Source: Crocinitomicaceae bacterium (GTDB lineage Bacteria; Bacteroidota; Bacteroidia; Flavobacteriales_D; Crocinitomicaceae). Taken from it: a DNA stretch of 64,000 nucleotides. The translations under genes were made by a program, and so were the position numbers. The notes under the pieces are model-generated. The model ran no database searches, had not been told where the DNA came from, and was given only the letters and a program-made list of their open reading frames with translations. Numbering within the stretch: position 1 is the stretch's first letter; the number at the start of each line of letters is the position of its first letter. The DNA is taken from assembly GCA_029249445.1 (NCBI GenBank), contig JAQWHI010000013.1, positions 186,001-250,000 on the forward strand, in the 5' to 3' direction. Below, one piece after another: positions 1-9,347 of the stretch.

Positions 1-730
1 ACCAGAGGCAACAGGATATGGAACTGTCTACTTTGCGAAAGAAATGCTTGCTACTAAAAATGACAGCTTTAAGGGAAAAACAGTGGCAATTTCTGGTTCA
101 GGAAATGTTGCTCAATATGCACTTGAAAAAGTGATTCATTTGGGAGGTAAAGTGTTAACGGTCTCTGATTCATCAGGATACATACATGCCCCAAATGGCT
201 TTCACTCAGAACATTTGGAATTTCTGAAGGAGTTGAAAAATGTAAGAAGAGGAAGAGTAAAAGAGATTGCAGATAAATTTGAAGGTTTTGAGTTTATTGC
301 AGATGGACGTCCATGGGGAGTTCAATGTGATGTTGCTCTGCCGTGTGCAACGCAAAATGAGTTGAACGGCGAGGAGGCTGCTCAATTGGTCGCGAACGGC
401 GTAATTGCTGTTGCAGAAGGAGCGAACATGCCATGTACGCCTGAAGCAATTGAAGCGTTTCAGTCGGCGAGTGTGCTATTTTCTCCTGGAAAGTCATCAA
501 ATGCTGGAGGTGTCGCAACATCTGGACTAGAAATGTCTCAAAACTCGCTTCGTTTTAATTGGACGAGTGAAGAGGTAGATGAGAAATTACACAGTATTAT
601 GGTTTCTATACATAGTGCCTGCGTGAAGTATGGAAAAGACGATAACGGCTATGTTGACTATGTAAAAGGAGCAAATATTGCTGGATTTGTCAAAGTCGCC
701 GACGCTATGATTGACCAAGGAATCGTATAG
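1..730 (+). CDS. gdhA: NADP-type glutamate dehydrogenase, C-terminal part
   Basis: Glutamate dehydrogenase interconverts glutamate with 2-oxoglutarate and ammonia in the cytoplasm. The open frame runs in from the left edge (first full codon at base 2), so the start lies outside the window. About 242 residues are visible, roughly the C-terminal half of a family that is usually near 450 residues. It opens with the PEATGYG segment, followed by a Rossmann nucleotide-binding motif (GSGNVAQYA). Later come the conserved EGANMP segment and the SNAGGVATSGLEMSQN segment near the active site, and a helical tail. The bacterial hexameric type usually prefers NADPH. A strong hairpin terminator follows, so it is probably the last gene of its transcript. 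Confidence 0.93.
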   Translation, partial: PEATGYGTVYFAKEMLATKNDSFKGKTVAISGSGNVAQYALEKVIHLGGKVLTVSDSSGYIHAPNGFHSEHLEFLKELKNVRRGRVKEIADKFEGFEFIADGRPWGVQCDVALPCATQNELNGEEAAQLVANGVIAVAEGANMPCTPEAIEAFQSASVLFSPGKSSNAGGVATSGLEMSQNSLRFNWTSEEVDEKLHSIMVSIHSACVKYGKDDNGYVDYVKGANIAGFVKVADAMIDQGIV

Positions 731-750
731 CTAGAAGAAATTAAATGATT

Positions 751-784
751 AAAAGTCGCTCGAATATCGAGCGACTTTTTTTTG
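751..784 (+). terminator. Rho-independent terminator after gdhA
   Basis: A perfect 13-bp stem (751-763 with 767-779) closes a 3-nt loop and is followed by a run of T. The A-rich 5' side could also let it act weakly on the other strand, but no minus-strand gene ends here. Confidence 0.9.
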
Positions 785-890
785 GGGCAACTCTTCGTCA
801 AAATAGGATGAGAAAATACATGAATTCTCATTTGAAAATTAAGAATCAATCTAATCTATTTGTTAGATTTGTTTCAAACAATAAATAACT

Positions 891-2891
891 ATGGCAGTCC
901 TTGAAAAAAGAACCATTGACTTCAATCGAACAGGATTTGATGATGCTGAACTTTTGGGCATTTACAGGAAACTCCTGAAGCCAAGACTTATAGAAGAGAA
1001 AATGTTAATTCTTCTTCGTCAAGGTAAGATTTCGAAGTGGTTTTCTGGATGGGGTCAAGAGGCGATATCTGTAGGTTCGACTTACGCGTTAAAAGATGAG
1101 GAGTATATCTTTCCCATGCATCGTAATCTTGGAGTGTTTACCACTAGAGAAATTCCTTTGAATCGTTTGTTTGCTCAATTTCAAGGTAAAATGTCTGGTT
1201 TTACGAAGGGGAGAGATCGTTCGTTTCACTTCGGTACACAAGAATATAATATTGTTGGCATGATTTCCCATCTTGGTCCGCAAATGGCTCTGGCAGGTGG
1301 GGTCGGTTTGGCTTCTAAAATAAGAGATGAAAAGAAAGCAACACTCGTATTTACAGGCGATGGAGGCGCAAGTGAGGGAGATTTTCACGAGGCATTAAAT
1401 GTTGCATCTGTTTGGGATTTACCTGTCATATTTGCTGTTGAAAACAATTGTTGGGGATTGTCCACTCCATCATCTGAGCAGTTCCGTTGCAAACAATTTA
1501 TTGATAAGGGTATTGGATACGGGATGGAGGCCATTCAGGTAAATGGAAATAATATTCTAGAGGTAATTGCTACGGTAAGAAAGCTTGCTGAAGATATACG
1601 TAAAAATCCAAAGCCTGTTTTATTGGAATTAATGACATTCCGAATGCGTGGTCATGAAGAAGCTTCCGGAACAAAATATTATCCTGAGGGACTTCAAGAC
1701 GATTGGGCACCATACGATCCGCTGGATGCGTTTAACCGCTTCTTAAAAGAGGAAAAGATTCTAACAGATTCTATTGAGGAATCGTATCAAAATGAAATTA
1801 AAAAAGAAATTCAAGAAGGTTTGGATTTGGCTTATGCTGAGGATGCTATTGTTCCAGAACTTACTGCTGAGTTAAGAGATGTTTATGCTCCCCATCAACA
1901 AGTGCTTCAGATTACCTCTGGAGCCAAATCAGAGAAGCGATTTGTTGATGCGATTCAGGACGGTTTGCGACAGTCCATGGAGAAGTATGATAATCTCGTT
2001 ATTATGGGGCAGGACGTTGCTGAGTATGGTGGTGTTTTTAAAGTGACAGAAGGTTTTGTTGATCAATTTGGAAAAGAACGTGTTAGAAATACTCCGATTT
2101 GTGAATCTGCAATTGTTGGAGCAGGACTAGGCTTGTCTATTGCGGGGATGAAAGCTGTTGTTGAAATGCAATTTGCTGATTTCGTAACATGCGGATTTAA
2201 TCAGATCGTAAACAATTTAGCCAAAATGCACTGGCGTTGGGGGCAAAATGCAGATGTTGTTGTTCGAATGCCAACTGGTGCAGGTGCGGCAGCAGGACCA
2301 TTCCACTCTCAAAGCAATGAGGCGTGGTTTTTTCATACACCAGGATTGAAAATTGTTTTTCCGTCAACTCCATACGAAGCAAAAGGATTGCTTGCAGCAG
2401 CTATTGAAGATCCAAATCCGGTTTTGGTGTTCGAGCACAAGTTCCTATACAGGAGTATTAGAGAGGATATTCCGGATGATTATTACACGGTTGAAATCGG
2501 AAGAGCAAACATTGTTCAACAAGGAGAGGATCTTACGATTGTGACTTATGGAACGGGAGTGCACTGGGCGAAGAATTATTCCGAAAACCATGCAAATCAT
2601 AGTATTGAAATTGTCGATTTGAGAACACTTTTGCCATTGGATACGGAGATGATTTATGCGTCCGTTAGAAAAACGGGTAAAGTGGTTGTATTGCATGAGG
2701 ATTGCATGACTGGTGGAATAGGTGGCGAGATCGTTGCATTGATTTCTGAGCATTGCTTTCAAGATTTAGATGCTCCCGTCAAAAGAGTTGCCTCATTGGA
2801 CACACCAGTGCCCTTTGCTGCGGATCTTGAAAAACAATTCTTACCTGTTGACCGCCTCAGTGAGGCTATCGGTTCCTTGATGGAATACTAG
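891..2891 (+). CDS. 2-oxoacid dehydrogenase E1, fused alpha and beta subunits
   Basis: Thiamine-diphosphate-dependent E1 component of a 2-oxoacid dehydrogenase complex, which decarboxylates a 2-oxoacid and passes the acyl group to the E2 lipoyl domain. Residues 1 to about 335 are the alpha subunit, with the TPP/metal motif GDGGASEGD (about residue 156) through ENNCWG. Residues from about 346 are the beta subunit (SEKRFVDAI, then GQDVAEYGG and FADF). The 666-residue fusion is a known form in Bacteroidota. The branched-chain substrate (2-oxoisovalerate) fits best, but pyruvate cannot be excluded. No E2 or E3 gene is adjacent. A TAGATTTG box at 864-871 may be its promoter. The gene ends 11 nt from the convergent LolA-like gene. 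Confidence 0.9.
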   Translation: MAVLEKRTIDFNRTGFDDAELLGIYRKLLKPRLIEEKMLILLRQGKISKWFSGWGQEAISVGSTYALKDEEYIFPMHRNLGVFTTREIPLNRLFAQFQGKMSGFTKGRDRSFHFGTQEYNIVGMISHLGPQMALAGGVGLASKIRDEKKATLVFTGDGGASEGDFHEALNVASVWDLPVIFAVENNCWGLSTPSSEQFRCKQFIDKGIGYGMEAIQVNGNNILEVIATVRKLAEDIRKNPKPVLLELMTFRMRGHEEASGTKYYPEGLQDDWAPYDPLDAFNRFLKEEKILTDSIEESYQNEIKKEIQEGLDLAYAEDAIVPELTAELRDVYAPHQQVLQITSGAKSEKRFVDAIQDGLRQSMEKYDNLVIMGQDVAEYGGVFKVTEGFVDQFGKERVRNTPICESAIVGAGLGLSIAGMKAVVEMQFADFVTCGFNQIVNNLAKMHWRWGQNADVVVRMPTGAGAAAGPFHSQSNEAWFFHTPGLKIVFPSTPYEAKGLLAAAIEDPNPVLVFEHKFLYRSIREDIPDDYYTVEIGRANIVQQGEDLTIVTYGTGVHWAKNYSENHANHSIEIVDLRTLLPLDTEMIYASVRKTGKVVVLHEDCMTGGIGGEIVALISEHCFQDLDAPVKRVASLDTPVPFAADLEKQFLPVDRLSEAIGSLMEY

Positions 2892-2902
2892 AAGGTTAAA
2901 CT

Positions 2903-3538
2903 TTAGTCTTTAACGACGGGGTAACCCGGATACTTTTGTCTGTTGAATACAAATTTTGAATCGTTAACAGTTGGATTTTCTTTGTAAGCTAATAGTTTAA
3001 ATGTCATAATTGTACCGTCTTTGTATCGCAATACAACTCGACTCAATTCATTATTTTTCTTTGAAATATACAACACGACTGTGTGGTAATCTTGCTCACT
3101 CGGATTTTTTGGATATAAATAAATAACATCCACAGTTTTGCCGTTCAATGTGGTCTCTTTGCCGTATTTGCTTTTGAAGCCATTTTCCCATATCGTCATT
3201 AGTCTTTTAGGGTTGATAGATTCATCATCATCTTCGTCAGCATCTGATTCATAAACCGCTTTTTCTTCCTTCACAATTGTCCAGGTCTTTTTCCCGTTTG
3301 AAATAATCGTATTGTCACCGAAAGAGGCATGGTATTTATCGCCCTTCACCCATCCTTTGCCAGAATTGTTTTCATCTGTTCCGGTTGCCTCATTTTTTAT
3401 GTTGACCGTATATTCGATGTAAAAAGATGAATGTGAATTCAGTTTAGTAGATAGCTTGCTTAAAATAGCATCAGCTTTTGTGTCTTGTCCAAACGCTGAA
3501 AATATTACGAAAGCAAAGAAAGTAAGCGCAAATTTCAT
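2903..3538 (-). CDS. LolA-like outer-membrane lipoprotein carrier
   Basis: Predicted periplasmic protein of 211 residues with a clear signal peptide (hydrophobic residues 3-17, cleavage near AFGQ). The rest has the alternating beta-strand pattern of the LolA fold: an N-terminal helix (ADAILSKLSTKL), a strand with FYIEYTV, then repeated amphipathic strands ending near KYPGYPV. LolA shuttles lipoproteins from the inner to the outer membrane. Bacteroidota carry several LolA-like paralogues, so this may be a paralogue rather than the main carrier. An acidic loop (ESDADEDDDE) lies in the middle. Convergent with the E1 gene, with no obvious shared terminator. Confidence 0.75.
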   Translation of the reverse strand: MKFALTFFAFVIFSAFGQDTKADAILSKLSTKLNSHSSFYIEYTVNIKNEATGTDENNSGKGWVKGDKYHASFGDNTIISNGKKTWTIVKEEKAVYESDADEDDDESINPKRLMTIWENGFKSKYGKETTLNGKTVDVIYLYPKNPSEQDYHTVVLYISKKNNELSRVVLRYKDGTIMTFKLLAYKENPTVNDSKFVFNRQKYPGYPVVKD

Positions 3539-3595
3539 TTTTTATAATTTTGAAATACAAATATCTAAAATTGTGCCAAAACTTCAGGGGTTGAG

Positions 3596-4228
3596 TTAAA
3601 TTAATTTGGTTTTACTTAGAATTTGAGTGAGTGTATCCATATTAATATCGTGTTTCCCATTGTATCGTTTGATTTCAAAACCAATGCTTGTATAATGCGT
3701 TATGAGTTCTTCTTGAGTTTTGTCATCGAAATACTCATCATTTGATCCAATTACAAAATAGGAATGCTTCACATTTGATGCGCTCATTATTTGTTCAAGA
3801 TCTGGCGGGAAAACACATGCCCAAAGCACCATTAAGTCAAAGGCTACAATTCCCTCTTTTCCCCATCGCGCAGCTGTTGCGCCTCCTTGAGAAAAACCGA
3901 GGAGAATTCGTCGGGTGATCGTATGCTTCTTCGCGATTTGTCGGTCCATCTCATTCAACCATGCCGTTGTATCGGTAATATCTGATTCGCGCGCCTCCTT
4001 TGTCATCCAAGAGGCTCCTACGCGTCCACTTGATCCTTTCAGATAAAACCGATGCATTCCCTCAGGTGCAACGATCATTACGTTTGATGGGAGATTGTGA
4101 AATTTATGGATAAAAAACTTTGCGAGTTGACCGTAACCATGCAAGACATAAAGCACAATTTGTGGTTCAGGCTGTGCATTGATCAGCTCGTAGCGGAAGC
4201 TTTTTGTGTGCTTGAATTCATACTCCAT
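3596..4228 (-). CDS. Alpha/beta-hydrolase esterase
   Basis: Predicted cytoplasmic carboxylesterase or phospholipase-type hydrolase of 210 residues. The nucleophile elbow GFSQGG gives the catalytic Ser, an Asp lies in GSNDEYFDD and the His in NGKHD, making a Ser-Asp-His triad. The oxyanion-hole segment is YVLHGYGQ near residue 27. The frame stays open to 4324, but that extension would run into the divergent TonB-receptor gene, and the residues before MEYEFKH have no family character, so the ATG at 4228 is preferred. A TATATTTG box lies just upstream on the minus strand, matching the Bacteroidota -7 element. Substrate unknown. Confidence 0.8.
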   Translation of the reverse strand: MEYEFKHTKSFRYELINAQPEPQIVLYVLHGYGQLAKFFIHKFHNLPSNVMIVAPEGMHRFYLKGSSGRVGASWMTKEARESDITDTTAWLNEMDRQIAKKHTITRRILLGFSQGGATAARWGKEGIVAFDLMVLWACVFPPDLEQIMSASNVKHSYFVIGSNDEYFDDKTQEELITHYTSIGFEIKRYNGKHDINMDTLTQILSKTKLI

Positions 4229-4301
4229 AGAAGACACAAATATAATTGAATTAAACTTGGCACATTGATTGCTAGATTCAGGAATATTGTATTTTAGCAT
4301 A

Positions 4302-6713
4302 GTGGATAATTTAATCAAACACATACTTTTAAGTGGTCTCCTTTTTTTGGCTCCAAAACTTTTTGGACAAGAAATTACAATTGTCGATAAATTGACCAGA
4401 AAGCATGTCCCAGGTGCAAAAATTGTATCGCTAAATGGAAAAGTAAAGCGCCTAGCAAATATTGATGGAAGATTTCAATTGAAGCATTTTTATGATAATG
4501 ATTCCGTTTCTGTTACGTATCCTAGTTATGAACCAGTTTTTTATTCTGTTGAAGACTTAAAGCAGACGGTTTGGATTGAATTGTCTGAAATGAAATTGGA
4601 ATTTTCTGGAATTAAAGTTTCTGCAAACAGATGGAAACAAGACAAATCGGAAGTTCCCGGACGTATTTCAAATATACGAATGAGGGATTTAGACATGCAG
4701 AGTCCTCAGACAGCAGCAGATTTATTAGAGTCGAGTGGTTATGTTTTTGTTCAAAAAAGTCAATTGGCTGGTGGTTCACCTCAATTACGTGGTTTTGGAA
4801 CCAATCGAGTTATGATTGTGGTGGATGGTGTTCGCATGAACAATGCTATTTTTCGTTCTGGAAATCTTCAAAATGTAATTTCAATTGATGCCAATGCTTT
4901 GGATGAGGTTGAAGTTCTTTTTGGTCCCGGAGCTGTAACTTATGGCAGTGACGCAATCGGTGGTGTAATGGATTTTACTACAAAGAAGGCAAGGTTCTCT
5001 CCCGATTCTGTTCGACGCTTTACACAAACGAATGTTTTTTCCAGATACTCGAGTGCAAGTAATGAAATGACTGGACATGCCGATTTTAATTTTGGAACAA
5101 AGAAGTTTGCATCATATACGGCCATTTCTTTTTCACAGTTTGATGATTTAAAGTCTGGAAAATTTGGAGATGACGACCTGCTTCGACCGACCTATCAAGA
5201 CAATGGATTAACTCGTATTAATCCGAATCCAAGGGATCAAATTCATACGGGTTACAATCAATTGAATCTCCTACAAAAACTATCATTTCAAGCAAGTGAC
5301 AATTTAAAGTTGGATTATGGGTTGACATATGCAACAAACTTGAGTGATGCGCCTCGATACGATCGATTGACTTTAGATAACGATAGCGATGGCAATTTGG
5401 ATTATGGAGAGTGGTACTATGGGCCGCAAAAATGGATGATGCAGCGACTTGGTCTTAATGTCTCGAAGAAGACCTGGTTTTTTGACGAATTCAAGGCAAT
5501 TGCAGCATATCAAAACTTTCAAGAGAGCAGAAATGATAGAAAATATAAAAGTGACAATATTCGCCGTCAATTTGAGCAAGTTGATGCCTTTTCCGTAAAT
5601 ATTGATTTCGACAAGGCGATTAGACCAAGATCTGAATTGTTTTATGGTTTGGAAGGGGTTTTTAATTTGGTAAAGTCAGCGGCTTTTCGAGATTATGATT
5701 CAGATTCAACAGTGACAATCAATTCACGGTATCCGAATGGGGCTGTATGGCAGTCTTACGGAGCATATATAAGCTTGAAACAATTTCTCTCAGATGATTG
5801 GATTTTAAATGTAGGTGCGCGTTATAGTCATTATTCCATTCAAGCTGATTTCGATACAGCTTTATTTCACTATCCGATCGCTTCAACAACGAACAGTAAC
5901 GGTGCCATGAATGGAAGTTTGGGGTTAGTTTATCGACACACGAAAAATGCACATTATTATCTGAATGGATCGAGCGGGTTTCGAGCACCAAACATCGATG
6001 ACATTGGCAAAGTTTTCGAATCAGCACCGGGGAGTGTTGTTGTTCCGAATACGAATTTGAAACCGGAGCATGCATACAATGTTGAGTTAGGTTTTGTGCA
6101 CGCATTAAAAGGAAAAGTTAAACTCGATGGAGCTGTTTATTACACTTATCTCAAAAATGCCTTAGCCCGCGCCAACACTTCCTTCCAAGGAAGTGATAGT
6201 ATTTTGTATGACGGTCTAATGAGTCAAGTTCAAGCAATCCAAAATATGAGTAGTGCGCATGTTTATGGAGTTCAAGCTGGGCTTGAAGTGTCTCTTGCTA
6301 AAGGTATCTCAGTTTTCAGCTCCTTTAGTTATCAAAAAGGGTATGAATGGAACATTGATAGTTCAATGTTTTTTCCCAAATCACATGTTGCTCCAATTTT
6401 TGGGCGCACGGCCTTACGCTATTATCGTCCTCAATTGAAAATGGAGTTTTATGCAGTTTATCATTCAAAAGTAGCAAACAACGAGCTTCCACTCAATGAA
6501 CGAAACGATGCTTCTTATGCTCGAGATGAGAATGGTCTTTCATATGCACCAGCTTGGTATACGCTCAATTTTAAGGCTTCTTATTTTTTCAATAAGCATT
6601 TGGCGCTGAATGTCGGAGTTGAGAATATTACCAACGTACTATACAGGTCACTTGGGTCAGGCGTTTCGGCACCTGGATTTAATCTCATTTTTTCATTAAA
6701 GGCGACGTTTTAG
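4302..6713 (+). CDS. TonB-dependent receptor, haem/haemoglobin-receptor type
   Basis: Outer-membrane beta-barrel transporter of 803 residues that imports a ligand using TonB energy. A GTG start at 4302 gives a clean signal peptide ending LFGQ; the longer frame from 4269 would put non-signal residues in front. After it come a CarboxypepD_reg-like beta-sandwich (about 20-95), a plug domain (about 120-235, with LRGFGTNRVMIVVDGVRMNN and GPGAVTYGSDAIGGV), and a 22-strand-type barrel ending in an aromatic residue (KATF). A FRAPN motif (about residue 559) followed by NTNLKPE resembles the FRAP/NPDL boxes of haemoglobin and haem receptors. That makes haem a reasonable but unproven ligand. Divergent from the esterase. 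The 3' end overlaps the next gene by 4 nt, tail to tail. Confidence 0.87.
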   Translation: MDNLIKHILLSGLLFLAPKLFGQEITIVDKLTRKHVPGAKIVSLNGKVKRLANIDGRFQLKHFYDNDSVSVTYPSYEPVFYSVEDLKQTVWIELSEMKLEFSGIKVSANRWKQDKSEVPGRISNIRMRDLDMQSPQTAADLLESSGYVFVQKSQLAGGSPQLRGFGTNRVMIVVDGVRMNNAIFRSGNLQNVISIDANALDEVEVLFGPGAVTYGSDAIGGVMDFTTKKARFSPDSVRRFTQTNVFSRYSSASNEMTGHADFNFGTKKFASYTAISFSQFDDLKSGKFGDDDLLRPTYQDNGLTRINPNPRDQIHTGYNQLNLLQKLSFQASDNLKLDYGLTYATNLSDAPRYDRLTLDNDSDGNLDYGEWYYGPQKWMMQRLGLNVSKKTWFFDEFKAIAAYQNFQESRNDRKYKSDNIRRQFEQVDAFSVNIDFDKAIRPRSELFYGLEGVFNLVKSAAFRDYDSDSTVTINSRYPNGAVWQSYGAYISLKQFLSDDWILNVGARYSHYSIQADFDTALFHYPIASTTNSNGAMNGSLGLVYRHTKNAHYYLNGSSGFRAPNIDDIGKVFESAPGSVVVPNTNLKPEHAYNVELGFVHALKGKVKLDGAVYYTYLKNALARANTSFQGSDSILYDGLMSQVQAIQNMSSAHVYGVQAGLEVSLAKGISVFSSFSYQKGYEWNIDSSMFFPKSHVAPIFGRTALRYYRPQLKMEFYAVYHSKVANNELPLNERNDASYARDENGLSYAPAWYTLNFKASYFFNKHLALNVGVENITNVLYRSLGSGVSAPGFNLIFSLKATF

Positions 6714-7492
6714 AATTCACCTTTCTTCATATAATACTTCTTGGAACGTGGATCAAAATACCACCTTCGAATCATTTTCCCCGTGGATGAAATCTTTGGA
6801 TCCGATAAATAGATGTCGTTTATACTATCAAATACTTTTTGTTTTAAATCTCCATTGTAAACAGCAATGTCTTTAAATGGAGAATCATTTGAATCTTCGA
6901 AACGGATTACACTTGATCTCAATTCTGCCCCCTCTTTGCCATAATTGTAGTAGATTACTTCTTCACAAATCTGCAGAGGTATGTTATTTTGTATTGTATA
7001 GAAACGTCGGCGTCTTGAATTTTTAATTTTTAAATCGACTGTAAAGTCTTTGTTCGTTGTTGATGTTATGTAATCAAACTCCACTATTAATTTAGCATAG
7101 GCACTTGAAGGAATAACCACCGCTGGGGAGAACTTTTTTGTTTTACCATCCATAAAAAAGATGTAGTTGAACTGCCCCATGTATCCAACAGCTTCCATCT
7201 GTTTTATTCGATTTGTTGCAGCGGCTTGGTTGAGTGCTCGATCCAAAAGGTTGACCGAAACAATCCAATCGGTGCTATCATCACGGTTTAACTCTTCTTT
7301 GAAAATTTCAATTTCATATTTTTCGATTGCATTGATATTTAGCTTGGACTCAATGTGTCCAATCATTATTTCTTCAACTGAGTTGTGTTTGGTTTTCGCC
7401 GATGTCTTCTCTACAACAGGTTTTATATCCTCTGATTTAGGCGCGCATGCTACAAATGAGCCCACAAGTAGAAGTAAAACAGAATATCTCAT
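6710..7492 (-). CDS. Predicted lipoprotein, unknown function
   Basis: No family recognised. The 260-residue product starts with MRYSVLLLLVGSFVAC, a signal peptide with a lipobox-like end (SFVAC), so it should be a membrane-anchored lipoprotein. The mature part is rich in charged residues and beta-strand patterns (for example FTVDLKIKNSRRRRFYTI), with no visible catalytic motif. A longer start at 7549 would overlap ung and hide the lipobox, so 7492 is chosen. A TATCTTTG box sits 5 nt before this ATG and supports the choice. Divergent from ung and convergent with the TonB receptor, whose stop overlaps this stop. Confidence 0.7.
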   Translation of the reverse strand: MRYSVLLLLVGSFVACAPKSEDIKPVVEKTSAKTKHNSVEEIMIGHIESKLNINAIEKYEIEIFKEELNRDDSTDWIVSVNLLDRALNQAAATNRIKQMEAVGYMGQFNYIFFMDGKTKKFSPAVVIPSSAYAKLIVEFDYITSTTNKDFTVDLKIKNSRRRRFYTIQNNIPLQICEEVIYYNYGKEGAELRSSVIRFEDSNDSPFKDIAVYNGDLKQKVFDSINDIYLSDPKISSTGKMIRRWYFDPRSKKYYMKKGEF

Positions 7493-7497
7493 GATTT

Positions 7498-7505
7498 CAA
7501 AGATA
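7498..7505 (-). promoter_or_regulatory. -7 box (TATCTTTG) for the lipoprotein gene
   Basis: Exact match to the Bacteroidota -7 consensus TAnnTTTG on the minus strand, with only 5 nt between it and the ATG at 7492. Initiation would then fall at or next to the start codon. No TTG is seen at the -33 spacing. Confidence 0.5.
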
Positions 7506-7541
7506 ATGCTTCTGATTGATTTTTGTATTAAATTTAGGATC

Positions 7542-8213
7542 ATGAACAAACTGCTTGATGCATCGTGGAAAAACCAATTGAAAGATGAACTTTTAAAGCC
7601 TTATTTTAAGTCGCTCGAAGAGTTTTTAACGGACGAATATGATCGTTTCCCAGAGGCGATATTTCCAAATAAAATGGAAATCTTTAGAGCTTTTTCTTCT
7701 TGTCCTTTCGATGATGTTAAAGTTGTTGTTCTCGGTCAAGACCCTTATCCAACAAAAGGTCACGCTCATGGTTTGTCGTTTTCTGTGGATGCTGCTGTTC
7801 GACCATTGCCCAGAAGTCTTAGGAATATTTACAAGGAAATGGAAACGGATTTGGGAATTATTCCCCGAGATCACGGCGACTTATCGCATTGGGGCGAGCA
7901 GGGTGTACTTCTGTTAAACGCAATATTAACTGTTCGTGAAGGAATACCTGAAAGTCATGCGAATGTGGGATGGGAAACCTTTACAGATGCAGTAATTTCA
8001 AAATTAAATGCTTCAAAGTCCGAGTTAGTATTTGTACTTTGGGGCAATAAGGCGCAACAGAAAGCTGCTTCAGTTGATCGATCAAGACACATGGTTTTGA
8101 CGTCTGCACATCCGTCTCCGTTGTCTGCTTATCGCGGCTTTTTTGGAAGTCGACCCTTTTCGAAGATAAACGACTATTTGAATTCAAAGAATAGAAAACC
8201 AATTCGTTGGTAG
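7542..8213 (+). CDS. ung: Uracil-DNA glycosylase, family 1
   Basis: Removes uracil from DNA as the first step of base excision repair. The 223-residue length fits the family. The water-activating motif appears as GQDPYPT (about residue 65), with Pro where E. coli Ung has His. The uracil pocket motif is GLSFSV, and the DNA-intercalation loop HPSPLSAYRG (about residue 189) carries the catalytic His. The frame stays open upstream to 7167, but that stretch lies inside the opposite lipoprotein gene. MNKLLDASWK at 7542 matches the usual Ung start. The 49-bp gap to the divergent gene must hold both promoters. Confidence 0.95.
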   Translation: MNKLLDASWKNQLKDELLKPYFKSLEEFLTDEYDRFPEAIFPNKMEIFRAFSSCPFDDVKVVVLGQDPYPTKGHAHGLSFSVDAAVRPLPRSLRNIYKEMETDLGIIPRDHGDLSHWGEQGVLLLNAILTVREGIPESHANVGWETFTDAVISKLNASKSELVFVLWGNKAQQKAASVDRSRHMVLTSAHPSPLSAYRGFFGSRPFSKINDYLNSKNRKPIRW

Positions 8214-8296
8214 AAGCCCATGGCTGTGGAACCTTCAAACTCCTAGAATCTCGCTATTTAAACGATGAATTGAACAGTTCAATACTTCATTCTTAT

Positions 8297-8304
8297 TATC
8301 TTTG
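8297..8304 (+). promoter_or_regulatory. -7 box (TATCTTTG) for hemE
   Basis: Exact TAnnTTTG box, 5 nt before the hemE ATG. The nearest TTG upstream is 24 nt away, longer than the usual spacer. Confidence 0.5.
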
Positions 8305-8309
8305 CCCCA

Positions 8310-9347
8310 ATGAATTTAAAGAACGATTTAATTTTGAGAGCAGCACGAGGTGAAAACATTGAGCGCTATCCTGTCTGGCTCATGCGCCAAGCAGGTCGAA
8401 TTTTACCTGAATATAGAGCGGTACGTGGTGCTTTATCTGGGTTTAAAGAGCTTGTTGAAACACCCGAGCGGGCTGCCGAAGTCACGATTCAACCTGTAGA
8501 TCTTCTTGGTGTTGATGCTGCAATTATTTTTTCTGATATTTTAGTGGTTCCTGAAGCAATGGGATTGGAGTATCAAATGATAGAGAAGAAAGGACCTTGG
8601 TTTGAAAAAACGATTCGTTCTGATGCCGCATTAAAAACGTTGGACTTCAATTTTGACATCCAAGACCGTTTGGGCTATGTTATGGAAGCCATAGAGATAA
8701 CAAAGAAAGAATTGGATGGCCGTGTACCTTTGATTGGTTTCGCCGGTGCACCTTGGACAATATTCTGTTACATGACTGAAGGTCAGGGGTCAAAAACTTT
8801 CTCAGAATCGAGAAAAATTTTATACACGAATCCAACTTTGGCACACGAGTTGCTTAATTATATCACAGATGTGACAATTCAGTATTTAAAGGCTCAGATT
8901 TTGGCTGGAGCAAATATGGTGCAGGTATTTGATTCGTGGGCCGGTATTTTGGGTAAAGAGCAGTATGCTGAATTTGGACTAAAATACATGGATAAAATTG
9001 CCGCTGCAATCTCCGAAGTTCCAGTTACTCTATTTTCTAAAGGCGCCTATAACTCGATTACGAATTTGGCAAAAATGGATTGTAATACGATTGGAGTTGA
9101 TTGGAATATGAGGATTGATGAGATTCGTGATCTTGTTGGGGAAAACAGAACACTGCAAGGAAATTTAGACCCATGTGTTTTATACGCATCGCATGATGAA
9201 GTGGAAAGACTGACGAATAATATGCTAGATTCCTTTAAAAGTAAAAGACATATTGTTAATTTAGGGCACGGTGTTTATCCGGATGTCGATCCAGAAAAGG
9301 TAAAAACATTTATACAAACAGTTAAAAATTATGAGATTAGCTACTAA
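8310..9347 (+). CDS. hemE: Uroporphyrinogen decarboxylase
   Basis: Cytoplasmic haem-pathway enzyme that removes four carboxyl groups from uroporphyrinogen III to make coproporphyrinogen III. The 345-residue length is typical. The N-terminal signature [16 protein letters not shown] carries the substrate-binding Arg residues. A catalytic Asp is expected in the FSDILV segment, and the second family signature is [16 protein letters not shown]. The C-terminal [13 protein letters not shown] motif is also present. It has its own -7 box. The last 17 nt overlap the start of the OmpA-family gene, so the two are probably co-transcribed. No other hem gene is in the window. Confidence 0.96.
   Translation: MNLKNDLILRAARGENIERYPVWLMRQAGRILPEYRAVRGALSGFKELVETPERAAEVTIQPVDLLGVDAAIIFSDILVVPEAMGLEYQMIEKKGPWFEKTIRSDAALKTLDFNFDIQDRLGYVMEAIEITKKELDGRVPLIGFAGAPWTIFCYMTEGQGSKTFSESRKILYTNPTLAHELLNYITDVTIQYLKAQILAGANMVQVFDSWAGILGKEQYAEFGLKYMDKIAAAISEVPVTLFSKGAYNSITNLAKMDCNTIGVDWNMRIDEIRDLVGENRTLQGNLDPCVLYASHDEVERLTNNMLDSFKSKRHIVNLGHGVYPDVDPEKVKTFIQTVKNYEISY

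Noticed and set aside
7167-7541. Upstream extension of the ung frame
   Set aside because: It lies inside the opposite lipoprotein gene and encodes nothing like Ung; the true start is 7542.
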